Positions 53,064-64,000 of a stretch of 64,000 nucleotides of DNA are shown piece by piece (the first letter of the stretch is position 1; the number at the start of each line of letters is the position of its first letter). The DNA is from Gymnorhina tibicen (Eukaryota; Chordata; Aves; Passeriformes; Artamidae), in assembly GCA_013399875.1 (NCBI GenBank), contig VXAZ01009414.1, positions 62,001-126,000 on the forward strand. The letters are read 5' to 3'. Under the pieces are notes generated by a model that worked only from the letters and a program-made list of their open reading frames with translations, was not told the DNA's origin and searched no databases. The position numbers and the translations under genes were made by a program.

Positions 53064-53357
53064 TCAGGTTTTTAATAGGAATCGCTGATCCCCCTGCAGA
53101 GGCCTCAAGAACACATCTCTTTTCCTCTCATAGCAAGGGTCAAGATCAAAGGGGAATTCTGCATCCTGAATGGCACTCAGAAGTGTAGTGGTGCCCTTGC
53201 ACTCCTCCTGCCAGGTACCTGACCCATAAAAGCCAAAGAGCTGAGGTAACATTAAAAAGTAAAGTTCATCCTTACTGCTTTTGGGTGATGGAGTGTACAT
53301 TGTCCTGATCATAACCCACCAGTTGCACTGTGTGATAGTGATGAAATTAAGGAGCAC
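53064..53357 (-). other. Unrecognised 97-codon minus-strand open frame
   Basis: Ordinary amino-acid composition with stretches such as DELYFLMLPQLFGFYGSGTW and FPFDLDPCYERKRDVFLRPL. It lies about 320 bp beyond the CR1 fragment. No family recognised; perhaps an old insertion or pseudogene piece, perhaps chance. Confidence 0.15.
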
Positions 53358-55837
53358 AGGTCTCTTCCCACAGCCTTTAAAGGGAATAGGTGTAAATATA
53401 CAGTTTTCAGAAGTGTCTGATAGATTTTTTGGGGTGGATATATGCAGCCATGCTCATTGCAGCTGGAGAGAAGCACAGATTATATAATTTGCTCTGTTTC
53501 ATGTGCATGTGTACTGAAATAGTATTAATTAATATATATTCATTATGACACTCAAGGCAGCAGTAACTGTTAGACATATTATTACATTTAAAATGGAATT
53601 ATTTTAATATATTTTGAAGTTATTTAATATGTTCTTCAGTTTCCTTCCAAATTATTCTTCAAAGTTGATTCTCCTTAATTTTTTAAACTAAAATGAAATA
53701 AAAGTCTCATACAATTGACCTATTAATAGATATGACTAGTTTGCACAAATGAAGGAAATGTGAAAAAAGAAATTATTCAGTTACATATAACAGAGACAAA
53801 GTATTTCCTTTCATGGATTTGCAATGTAGAAATTTCTGATTAACATCATGCAGTTGTGACAGATGCCTTGATTATGACTGTTCTCTGTTTTTATAGATAT
53901 GAAATGGAGGAGTTGTAATCTTTACTTGTATAATTCCATGTTGTTCAGTGTACTCAGTGGCTTGGGGTTTTTTTTCCTTTTTTTTTAAACTTGCAGCACT
54001 TCAGTTAATGAACATGATTTGTCCTATCCTTCTTTTGCACAACTCTACTATTTCAGAGAAATGGTTCTTTAAGAAAAAGTATACATTCTAGCACTGCAGT
54101 TGGCTGTATAGTAGGATGGTCCAAAAGTGCATTTCAGAATCAAGACAACACTCCTCAGAACTTAAATATATTCAACAAAAAGGCCTATTCACCTTTAAAC
54201 AGAATAGTTATATAGACATATATCTGCAAATGGAGTTCGGTGTGGTTGAAGACATGAGACGTTTGTGAATCATAAAGAGACAAAGATTTTAGAACAGATC
54301 TGTCATCCCTACAATCTTATTTTTTTTTAAATGTTCAGATTTTCAGGTTCAGACGTGTTCCAGATGGTCACTAAAGCAATTTTTAATACAATAGAAAGTT
54401 ATTTTAACTTACTTTCTTTGTACTTGTGTAGCAATTTTCATCTTTTGAAACTTTATTTTGTGTTTGGGGCTTTTCTCTGTTAAGTCCAGGATTCATTCCA
54501 TTTTAATATGGAATAATATAACCAGGAATATGCCTGTTTTGCCTTCTTTATGAGATGTCAGTACTTTTAGGGACTCACTGAAACAAGCATTTCCATTCTC
54601 TAGCAGTTGAAAACTGAACATTTCTGAGAACTCATCTCTGTTTTAACAATTAGGCACATGCTTATTCCCTTGATATTGGTGCTATGATTGAACAATTTAC
54701 TTGTAAAAAGCATATTTGTCATCATGTCATGAAATCCTAAATAAATGGAGAAACAGCATTTGCTCCTGCTTGTTTTTCTGTGAATGTTAGAATAAATATG
54801 TAGTATAGAAAGACAATGAGAGGGAATAAATAGTTGTGCCAAGGGCCTTGGATTTACAGGTGCTTTATTTCATATTTGGCAGTATTTGGTGGGGAAAAGA
54901 ATTTTTAAAGAATTGGGATAAAAGAAGAAACAAGTTTAAAGTCTTCTGATCCTCAGATTAGCCCATGGCTAGCCAGTCATGTGCATATGATGATGTTTTT
55001 TCCTCTTTTTTTCAATTCTTTCCTATATACTTAAAATAGTACCTGCACTTTATGGATGCACAATAGGGGAGATTCTTGTTCATACTTTATCTCTGATGGA
55101 AGAGTTAAACAGTATGTAGAAAATATTTTGATTGTGGAAAAACTGTCAGTGGTAATGGCAAACATTTCATGTTTTGAAGGACGTATATTCTATTAAAAGT
55201 TAGAGAAGGTCTTTAAGGTTAGGAAATTTTCTGTAACCTAAATAATCAGCAGATTTCAAAGTTCACACGAAAATTTTTCATCTGGTAGTATCTATCTCTA
55301 GTAACTCTTAGAAAGCAGGGAGAACTGATGACTAGTTTTTCACAACTTCCATTGACCTGTCTAATCATCCTTTTCTGTCATGTTCCTGAATGTGTAGTTT
55401 CATATCATCCTGATATTATTGAAAAAAGGAAAACAAAGGAAAAAGAAAACAAACCACAAAACACCCCAACCCATTCTAGGCAATGGAAAGTAGATATTTA
55501 TTGCAATAAAAAAAAATCTCCTGAAAAGAGGATGTGAATACATGAAATTATTGTAACTAGGTAAGGATAAGAATTCAGCTCAGACATAGCTATTGTTTAC
55601 ATTTGCTGATTAAATCCTAATCACACGTGTGGGATTAGGGAAATTTAGTTTCAATTTAAGTGGAAGGAGACCCAAAATTGGGAAGAATGAGGATGCTGAC
55701 TATAAGATCACAAATATATTTGGAAAATCCAATCAATATTAGCTGTAATTTTCTTTGGTGTCCTTTGGAATGGAAATTGATGCTCTGAGATCTCCACATA
55801 GTGTCATGTGAAACTAAGTTGGCTTTGGATGTTCCAG

Positions 55838-55957
55838 GTACTTCTGTGGTCCAAGTTACAGCTACTGATGCCGATGACCCTTCATATGGAAACAGTGCTA
55901 GAATAATTTACAGCATACTTCAAGGGCAGCCATATTTCTCTGTGGAACCAGAAACAG
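55838..55957 (+). CDS. CDH10: CDH10 third coding exon: first half of EC2
   Basis: A 120-nt exon, the expected type II cadherin length. It encodes [20 protein letters not shown], then [19 protein letters not shown], with split Gly codons at both ends. The DADDP motif is the EC2 calcium-binding element. The acceptor has a short pyrimidine stretch and reads gatgttccag. The donor reads ACAG followed by gtcatg, which departs from consensus at +3 to +5. Exon length, phase and sequence make the boundaries certain despite the weak donor. Confidence 0.95.
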
Positions 55958-56597
55958 GTCATGAAAATTTTCATTATTTTCATCTACCATAAACTTTAAA
56001 ATTTTCTTTCATTTGAAAGACCTTAGATCACCTAAAAATTTTAATTTTAAAGCCTAACTGAAATGAAAGAACATTTCTTGCTTTTTTCTCATGATTTATA
56101 ATTTTTATAATACATATAAAAACTCAAGAGTTATTACAGCTGAAATTATGAAGTATAAGTAATTTTACAGTGGAACTATTTATAGATTAAGATCTAAATT
56201 ACAACACTTCTGATAAAGGCAAGAATAAAGGTTTGTTCTTAGAAAATACTGTTCTTTTTTTCCCTAATGATTCTACTTGGATTAATAAAAGGTGATCTTT
56301 CTCCTAAACCTTGTGCATAAATATCTTGAATCATTTTTTGCATGAAACTGGAAAGGGACCTATGATGTAAAACTAAGTATTCAACCAAGATATAGCCTGT
56401 CCTAAAGACTACTATAATTATAAGAAGACTAGGATAAAACTTATAGACAGAAATTTGTACCTTGAAACATTAAATGAATATTTCAGAAATGTATTTCAAG
56501 ACTAATACTTCAAGACTAAAAAAAGATGCAGCAGATTGCTGCACATAAACAACAAATACATTATTAATGATTTTATTTTTCAATTTATTTCTTTTAG
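55958..56597 (+). other. CDH10: CDH10 intron between the third and fourth coding exons (640 bp)
   Basis: A short AT-rich intron with a weak gtcatg donor and a good ttttag acceptor. It splits the Gly codon in phase 1. No other feature is seen. Confidence 0.94.
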
Positions 56598-56765
56598 GCA
56601 TCATCAGAACTGCATTGCCGAACATGAACAGAGAAAACAGGGAGCAGTACCAAGTGGTCATCCAGGCTAAAGACATGGGCGGCCAGATGGGAGGACTATC
56701 AGGGACCACCACCGTGAACATCACCCTGACTGATGTCAATGACAATCCACCTCGCTTTCCCCAGA
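56598..56765 (+). CDS. CDH10: CDH10 fourth coding exon: second half of EC2 and the EC2-EC3 linker
   Basis: A 168-nt exon as expected for the family. It encodes [18 protein letters not shown] followed by [19 protein letters not shown] and [17 protein letters not shown], with a split Gly at the start and a split Ser at the end. The DVNDNPP linker binds calcium between EC2 and EC3. NIT is an N-glycosylation sequon. The position of the EC2 DRE motif reads NRE, which I recall as also true of other CDH10 sequences. The acceptor tttcttttag is good, and so is the donor gtaagc. The intron before it is only 640 nt. Confidence 0.96.
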
Positions 56766-59700
56766 GTAAGCTGCATTTAATAGTTGACTTGTGCTGTAAG
56801 AGTTAAGCAATCACCATCTGGTTTAATTTAGAGTAAATCTAGATTATGGGGCACACATAAACAAAAGGCTTATGTGCTGATTATTATTATTAAAGCACTA
56901 TATTAAATGTTACAGCATTTGTTTGTTAGAAAACACTTACATGATCAAATATAACTGCAGTAAACCTAGAATACCTCCCAGTAATATGGGGAGCAATAGT
57001 AGGTGGACTCATAAGAGCATTAGAGCAATGTTTTTTCTTTCCTTACCTATTGCTTAAATCCTACATGCTCTCCCACTGGAGAATAAAACATGTTGTAATT
57101 CTAGATACGCAGAAATGTTTGAATTGAAGTATCTGCTTAAATATTTAATCATGAAGAACGTGGAAAAGAAATTTTATTGAAAGGAATCAAACAGATTTGT
57201 ACTTTTTCAGCTATAGAGCTACAAAACATCATAGAAAATTTCCCAAATTAAAGTAAATGACATTTAACTTTTTTAGGGTTTTTTACAGCTTTAGTGAAGG
57301 TTTTTATGATGCTTCTTGCCTTTTGATAATACAGCTGTCAAGACTTTGTATTCACTAAAATGTAAAAATGTTCTTGGTCTCTATCTAATATGGAAATATT
57401 AAACTATGTAATATCAAACTTGTAACAGTTAAGCATTTTAAATACATTTGAAGCCTTTTGCATAAATTGAAGTTGCAATATTTGCAGGATGATTAAGACT
57501 TACTTAATACGTAAAGGATTTAGAGTAACCTCACCACATATTTTATACACTCTGTATAATTCTACTCAATTCAGTAGTTACTGATGCACTCTTCTGGATC
57601 AAAATAACAGAATCAGCTTCAAATTATGCTCTTTATGGCACAACTGGAGTACTAACTTTGTTCAATTTCATATTGCAGTTAATATATACATGTTTAGCTA
57701 AGATGTTTCTCAGCATGTCATTTCATATACACACATGAAATAAAAAAAAATCATGCACCATTGAGTAATTACAATTTGTACATTTTCACAAAGGTCCTGT
57801 TCTGAACAGAATTTATTCTTAATTTATAATTTTAGTTTCTTTGTTTTCCCACTTTGTTTTTATTTCTTATTTTTATTGTTTCCATTTGTATATAGAAGAT
57901 TATGGTATTTCCATTGGTGTGTAGGAGAGGAATGCTGTATTACTCCTCTCTGAACATACTGAAGAAGACTATCCAAAGAGGTGTCATATTCAAAGCCTTA
58001 AAGAAAAAATATTTAACAGTTAAACTTAAGACAGCATAAAAGCTTCAAAAGTGCATATTTATGCTTTCCTTTTTCTTTTTTTTCTTGTTTCTTAAACAGT
58101 GTGTTAAATTAGAAGTCAGAATGATGGAATCAACTTTCCAGACCATTTTTACATGACTTACCTGGGGTCCAACATAATATTTGAGTGAGAGGAGGATTTT
58201 ATGTAGCATTTCTGCATTGTTCTTTAATGTCATTTTAAATCAGATGTGTCATTTGCTTTAAGGAAACTTAATTTTACTCTCATAGGCTTTTGTTTTTGGT
58301 GGTTTTTTTTCTCTCTACTTTCTCTCTGACAATTTCTTTGTTAGATATAAATGTATGTTTCATTGGAGATGAAAACTAAAACATTCATAAAGATGACACA
58401 TTTTACTAAATATATGAAAGTAAAAATAGCTATTGACTTTTTAAAAAAAATCTTTATTTTTAATCTCAAAATGCAAGTAGACATTATAGTGATTCATGAT
58501 TTTAACCGAGTTCAATGAGACTGCTGGAATTGAAACTGATTAAGTTAAACTGTTCTTATTCTATTCCATTAATAAAAAAACAGATGTATTAGGTTCATGA
58601 GACAATAATAGTTATATCAGATTTATAAGTTACCAGGCTAAGTATTAGAATGCCCATTATGTTTCCATAGGACTCAGCATATTACAGCTATATGTTTCAA
58701 TAAAATTTTTAATAGCAGCTTAAATGTCTCCCACAAGAAACTCATATTAAAACAGGAAAATTCTACATAACGTATTGTATCATACTTTCTCAAAAAAAAA
58801 AATTTAGAAGAATCCCTAATTCCTCTGTTGTTTAGATTATGAAGCAAGGATTCTTCAGAATATTTTTCTCTTCTTAAAAATATACTAAAACCCACATAAA
58901 TAACAGTGGTGATGAGATTGAAAAATTTTCAAGGTGCTACAGAAAGGTCTTCAAAGACCTCAGACGTTGGATCTCTGTTTCAACTGTAATATTTCCAAGT
59001 GTTCTCAAAAGTAAGGAGATAGTGTTGATCAGTCAGAAATGGAAAATGTGATATATGGACTTAGAAGCCTGAGTCTGAATGAAACTCAGTCCACCTGAAT
59101 TATGGCACCCCATGTCTCCTGTGAGACTGTAGCCTGTAGTACTTTATAATATTTACCTTTACATTATATGCCTATTCAAGAGTGAATGGGAAGAAGGGTA
59201 AACAGAAAAATAAGACCGCTTTTTCGTTCTTTATGACTGACTGAAGTATTTGCAATCCCAAGTGTGTAGACTTTAATCTTCAAGCTGATTTCTGCTGTCC
59301 TTAGTATATGGAAAAGTATTCCTTTCCTTGATCCTCCCATTTCTTTTCCTGACAGACAAATGAAAGGACATCATTCACTGGAGTAAATGCAAAGAGTAAA
59401 CTACTTTCCTTGAGAAGAGAGAAATAAGATTGACAGCAGAGTTTTGCAAGGATGATTCTACTTTGGAGTAGTTTGTATTCTGATACAGTGTCTAAAGCTT
59501 CACTGCATCCCATACTTAATCAATGCATTAAATGTCTTCAGTGACAAAAATAATAAAATGAAGAGTCTCTACTATGGTGGAGATTTCTATAAATGGATAT
59601 GGTAGATTAAATATTATCTTTTAGATTATAAGTTTCTGGTTATTTTCCCTCTCTGTTTCCACTACCTTATTAGCAATTCATGATATGAGCTCTTACCACC

Positions 59701-61759
59701 CTGTAGACTAAATTAATGTCTTTGGTATTGCACTAGGAGTCAAAGTAGTGTCCACAAGGCATAGCTTGGGGATGTAGTTTTAAGCACTGAAGAAAAAAAA
59801 TGTGGGGAATAGTTGAAACCTCATAAAAATAATTATAACATATAAATATTAATTGGGGGTAAAAAAAAAGCAGTCTTTCACCATAGTCTCCTATAGTACT
59901 GTTTAAGTACTAAACTCATGCTAATTTTTTCTTTTGGGTTTTTTTTAACTGTTAGGTGATTACAGAGAGATTCTCTAGTAGTGAAGCATACGGATTTAGA
60001 TATTAGAGAAAGGTAATGAAAATGTTAGAGAAAATGCAGGATAAAATACTCAATCAAAATGTGTCTGAGAAAAAATAAACACATATAAATAGAATGTGGG
60101 GTGTAGAAGGCTATAAAGAATTCATTCTGCTGCTGTATGTCAGTTTCATATTAAACACTGCTTAAGTAAAAATACATGAAGAAATTAACTTTCAATAGTT
60201 CAATATTTTTCATTCAACATTTAATTGTGAACTAATTGTGAATGCATTTATTTTTTAATTTTTGCCTTTTTTTGGGGTTTTTCAAATAATGACATAATAG
60301 AACAGAAAAAAATAACTCTGTAGAAGCAGAAAAAAAATCTCAAATGACCCGATGAATAATAAGGTTTTTTTATAGTGACTATCACTCTGTAGCTGGCTTG
60401 TAATACACCAATAATCCTCAAATGACTCATGCTTTCCTGAAGATATGATAAAGTCATGTTGCCAGTGACCGTCCCATACAGCCTTGCTATTGCTCTCTCC
60501 CCATGATTCTTCTTGATTGCACAAAACTGATAACTCCCTTAATGGACTTTCCTGTACTACTCATTTGTGTCAATGTATGTATGTGTTGCTTTTTGGGTAG
60601 CCTGTTCAACTTTTTACTGTTGTGGTTGCTGCCCTTTACCACTTCCACTTTTGTGTTATTGTCAGCTAAAGTTAACTTCTAACTCATTTAACTTAGGTAG
60701 TCTCTAAGTAGAACAGAAAATCTTGGAAAACTTAACTAAGGCCAGAGAAGAAAACGTTTCCCAAGAGAGGTTTGATGACTTCACTTTCATCTTTGGAATG
60801 ACAACTGTAGATGCATCAATTTTAAAATATTTTTCTGAGAATTCGTCATAGTGCATTATGTCCCCAACATGTTTTTCTAGAGTATGTTCCAACAGATGGG
60901 ACCAAAGATCTCAACCCTTATTTACAGTTCTCACACTAAGGCTAGGACATAAAATGCTAAAATATATGGTAAGATACTTATTTTGGTTTACTGCACCATG
61001 ACTGAATGATAACAGTTTTATTCCTGTGTATTTTATCAGCTGTATGACTCCACAATAAAGGGATATAACTGAAATAGGAAAAGTAGCACAAACCAAGAAT
61101 TGCAATATTAACAAGCTTATTTAAGTATGAATTAACTGCTTTAGCAAGTGTAGGCACACTTTCTGCTTGTAGTTTTTTAAAAAACCTCCTCCTGCATTAA
61201 TGTGTTATTCAAATTTTTTTAATATGATATCTTACTCTTTAATTTGGAAAGCTGAAATGTCAGTCTGCTGCATAGAATTGGCCAGCAAAATCAAGGAATT
61301 CTATTCTTGCTTTCATGATAAAATACATGTAAAATATATCTCAAAGGCTACCCTTAGATATTATGGGGTAAAAAAGAAGACTGAAACCTGGCAAGAACAC
61401 AGAGGAGTCTTTCCAGACGATATTTCAGGAATGAAAAAAATGAGGACAAGAAAATTACAAGGAAAAGAAAGGCAAGAAGAGTGCAGATATAGTTGATTCT
61501 ACTCTGAGATAGAATAAAGGTCCTTCTCAACCCTACTTTTCTATTAATGTTTTTTCTACAATTTTGTTTTCAATCTTCTATATAAAGATTTCCTCTGCAT
61601 AGTTCTCTACTTCATATTTTGTCCATCCTTTCAGTATTAAATGGGAAGTTCTCTAGAAATACACAAAATTATGTTATCAGCTATTGTGTCACACAATGTT
61701 ACTCCATGCATGTGTACCAGCTTGTGGGGGTCCTGAATGGCTCTTTGTCTCTTTGACAG
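56766..61759 (+). other. CDH10: CDH10 intron between the fourth and fifth coding exons (5.0 kb)
   Basis: The donor is gtaagc and the acceptor is ctttgacag; it splits the Ser codon in phase 1. AT-rich throughout, with no recognisable repeat family, RNA gene or open frame of note. Confidence 0.94.
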
Positions 61760-61947
61760 GTACCATCCATCTCCGCATTCCTGAGTCCTCCCCGGTTGGG
61801 ACAGCCATTGGCAGCGTTAAAGCCACAGATGCGGACACTGGGAAAAACGCAGAAGTAGAGTACAGAATTATAGATGGCGATGGGACCGATATGTTTGATA
61901 TTGTGACACAGAAGGACACACAGGAAGGCATCATCACTGTGCGAAAG
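61760..61947 (+). CDS. CDH10: CDH10 fifth coding exon: first part of EC3
   Basis: A 188-nt exon as expected. It encodes [20 protein letters not shown], then [20 protein letters not shown], then [20 protein letters not shown] and RK, ending in phase 0. PESSPVG is the strand-A motif of an EC repeat and DAD is part of its calcium site. The acceptor is ctttgacag. The donor AAG followed by gtgtct is weak at +4 and +5, but the phase and length agree with the family. The following exon, expected to open EC3's second half with an L/P-L-D-(F/Y)-E type sequence, was not found before 64000. Confidence 0.95.
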
Positions 61948-64000
61948 GTGTCTATTAACAGCATTCGCTAAATGGTTTTGATGTCAATGTTATGGTCACA
62001 AATGTTCATTGCTTAGATCATGTGATGACACGAGCTAACTGCTTAGCATTTGCAAGCATCCCCCATCAGTGACTGAAAGGTACTATCTCCTATTCAGATG
62101 AACTGGAAATAAAAGGTGGTGACCATATCTAAGATGCAGCATAGGTTTAAGGCATTGTTGCCAGCAAAGTAGGAAAAAGTGGACCAGCCCCAATGTGTTA
62201 GCACTAATTATCTCTGTGATTTCAAATGCAGACTTCTTTAGTATTCATGTAACCTGTTTTCTTCAGCAAGCAATCAGCAGCTCACTCACTACTGAGAGAC
62301 ACAGATTTTCCTTCTCTGTGAGATTCTCATCTACTTAAGTAACTGATGTATGCCAGGACACAGACTTGAGTTGCAAGCATGGTTTTGTTCGTTTCCAACA
62401 TATGAGAGTGTTACCACTTGAGCAATGTGTATGTAATGATGGTGTTCCTGTTCCAGAGCTAACTTTAGTTCTGCCTTTCATCTTGCATTGTCAGAGCCCT
62501 TTCAGATGCGTGTCTTCTAAGTCTAAGATCTCATACATAGAAATGCCACTCTCCTGCTCCTCAAAAATCTCCCTTCCAGAAGTCCCTTGGTCCTTGCCTT
62601 TGGGATTTTGAGACGTACTTCTAAAGAAATGATGTTCAGGCATAAAATTTAACATAAAATATTGTTTATACCAGCTTTCCAAACAAATGTTCTTCAGCAC
62701 AGGATAATGAAATAAACAGTGATGTAAAACATAACTCCACATCTCTTGATAATGGCAACCAAGGAAGCGATAAGTTCTGAAAAGAGTGTTCCTTATTAAT
62801 TTCTGTGTTTTATTGTGTTCATAGACAGTGTAGTTGTTTATCTGGGAAAAAATGAAAAAAAACAAAGTTTGAGATCTAATATTTTTCCATTTCCTAGAAG
62901 TTTGTGAAGGCTTCTCTTGAGATGCTCTTTTCTTGCTTGCTTCAGATTTTTCACACAGACTATTATATTAAATCAATAGCATCTTGAAGAAAAAGAAGTC
63001 TAGTAGCTGAATCAAGCATAAGAAATTTCCTAAATTAAAATACAGCAGTTCCAAAAATGTCACCAATAAATACTAATGAACAAGATCTTCTGATTTTGTC
63101 ATTAACAGTCTGACAGAATTTGCATTTTTCATGATGCTTTCTCAGTGATGGATAAGTAGTTTATTCAGTTCCAGAGACGACAGCAGTAACAAGCAAGGAA
63201 GGAGATGAGAATGCTCAGTTCATTGATTTCTTAAAATAGTCCCTTTTTTTTATTATTATTTATCCACTTTGATTGTAATTTCTGTTTTCAGTGGTGAATA
63301 ACTACAAATAGCTTGTGTTCCTTTACAGAGCCTGTAAGTTATTAAGTCTGAATTTATTATCTGCTGTAAAAGAACTTTTTCTATACAAATTTTTCTATAC
63401 AATTTCTCACAGGCAAAATAATTGATTTTTGACAATTTCATGTATTTGGGCAAGAGTTTTGTTCATTACTGTTGATGTGCTGGAATGACTGTATAATCCA
63501 CAGGTTTCATATCCATGTTTTGCATTATAGCTGGACGAGATGTCCAAATTGGTTGTGAATGTTGCAGTAGCAAGTTTACGTATTCATGGTGCACATTCTA
63601 TCAAATTAAACCAATTAGAATAAATCGGGACTAGCAAGTCTTCTCTGCTTTTAGGCTTGAAGCCAGCCTCCTTTAACAGCTGAATGATACACTTTACAGA
63701 CACAGCATTAGCCTCAGATCTAGTTTAAATATTTGCATTTGTCAGTTGTATTCATCGATACTCTCCCATCTGCTCTGACTACTTTTTTAAAACAAGTCTG
63801 GGGCAGTGGCGAAACTCATTCTTTCACTGGACTGCATCTTTCTGCTTTTGAATAGTGTATTTAAATATCTAACCTGTCACTTTGGCCTCTTTCATGAATA
63901 TTAATTAGTATTTAAAAGTAGCTAGGCAGAAAAAAATAAGTCATCAACCACCCATTTTGATGAATGAAAACCACCATTTCTATATCTCGCTGAGATTCTG
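61948..64000 (+). other. CDH10: CDH10 intron after the fifth coding exon, truncated by the window edge
   Basis: The donor is gtgtct at 61948. No acceptor followed by the expected remainder of EC3 occurs before 64000, so the next exon lies outside. The sequence is AT-rich without recognisable features. Confidence 0.88.

Larger units (their letters stand above)
46096..55837 (+). other. CDH10: CDH10 intron between the second and third coding exons (9.7 kb)
   Basis: The donor is gtgagt at 46096 and the acceptor is gatgttccag ending at 55837; the intron splits a Gly codon after its first base. It contains CR1 fragments at 49296-49568 and 52402-52741. The remainder is AT-rich with nothing recognisable. 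Confidence 0.93.
21701..64000 (+). other. CDH10: CDH10 gene, 5' part of the transcription unit (continues beyond the window)
   Basis: Type II classical cadherin gene, a calcium-dependent homophilic adhesion protein of the plasma membrane, known mainly from the nervous system. Five coding exons splice in frame with GT-AG junctions, giving 334 codons out of roughly 790 in the family, so about 42% of the protein is encoded here. The intron sizes are 23.7, 9.7, 0.64 and 5.0 kb. The assignment to CDH10 rather than its close paralogues CDH6 and CDH9 rests on paralogue-diagnostic stretches in all exons, most clearly [37 protein letters not shown] and [36 protein letters not shown], compared with the human proteins as I remember them. 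The promoter and probably a non-coding first exon are not recognised in this window. No disabling mutation is seen, so the gene looks functional. Confidence 0.93.

Noticed and set aside
21840..61947. Assigning the cadherin to CDH6, CDH9, CDH11 or CDH19
   Set aside because: The mature N-terminus is shared with CDH6 and CDH9, but the signal peptide, [33 protein letters not shown] and the EC3 stretch fit CDH10. CDH11 and CDH19 differ much more.
1..64000. CRISPR arrays, operons, tRNA or rRNA genes, phage or plasmid features
   Set aside because: None seen. The window is vertebrate nuclear DNA with a single spliced gene.

Overview
The window is AT-rich vertebrate nuclear DNA, almost certainly from a bird. 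It holds several CR1-type LINE fragments, including one with a recognisable CR1 endonuclease segment and one ending in the CR1 tail motif, together with LTR-type repeats of kinds I know from avian genomes. There are no bacterial-style genes, CRISPR arrays or tRNA/rRNA genes that I can see.

The only protein-coding gene I can support is a type II classical cadherin on the plus strand, read as CDH10 (cadherin-10). Five coding exons are present: 21840-22070, 45801-46095, 55838-55957, 56598-56765 and 61760-61947. They join in frame into 1002 nt (334 codons): signal peptide, short propeptide, furin-type RQKR site, all of EC1 and EC2, and the first part of EC3. Exon lengths of 295, 120, 168 and 188 nt and their phases match the conserved type II cadherin layout. 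The gene runs off the right edge; the rest of EC3, EC4, EC5, the membrane segment and the cytoplasmic tail lie beyond 64000. The residues specific to CDH10 rather than CDH6 or CDH9 include the MTI...LPHPC signal peptide, [46 protein letters not shown] and [33 protein letters not shown].

Layout: 1-21700 is upstream sequence (intergenic, or an intron behind an unseen non-coding first exon) with an LTR-like repeat at about 4432-4997, a longer LTR-like element at 12356-13433, a GAAA microsatellite beside a single N, and an unassigned retroelement-like stretch at about 13650-15400. At 21701-22070 lies the exon with the 5' UTR end and the start codon. The 23.7-kb intron at 22071-45800 carries three CR1 fragments, an AAGG microsatellite, a possible retroelement stretch near 29-30 kb, a small CpG-rich patch (30836-31050) and a second copy of the 12-kb element in opposite orientation (33300-34285). 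Introns of 9.7 kb, 0.64 kb and 5.0 kb follow, the first with two more CR1 fragments.

I found no undescribed gene system. The most interesting structure is the inverted pair of about 1-kb elements, by eye roughly 94% identical over the part compared, bracketing the start-codon exon of CDH10. One has a perfect 5-bp target duplication and unusually long terminal inverted repeats. The two differ in length by exactly two units of an internal 46-bp repeat. The CpG-rich patch in the first large intron is the best candidate for an unrecognised regulatory element.
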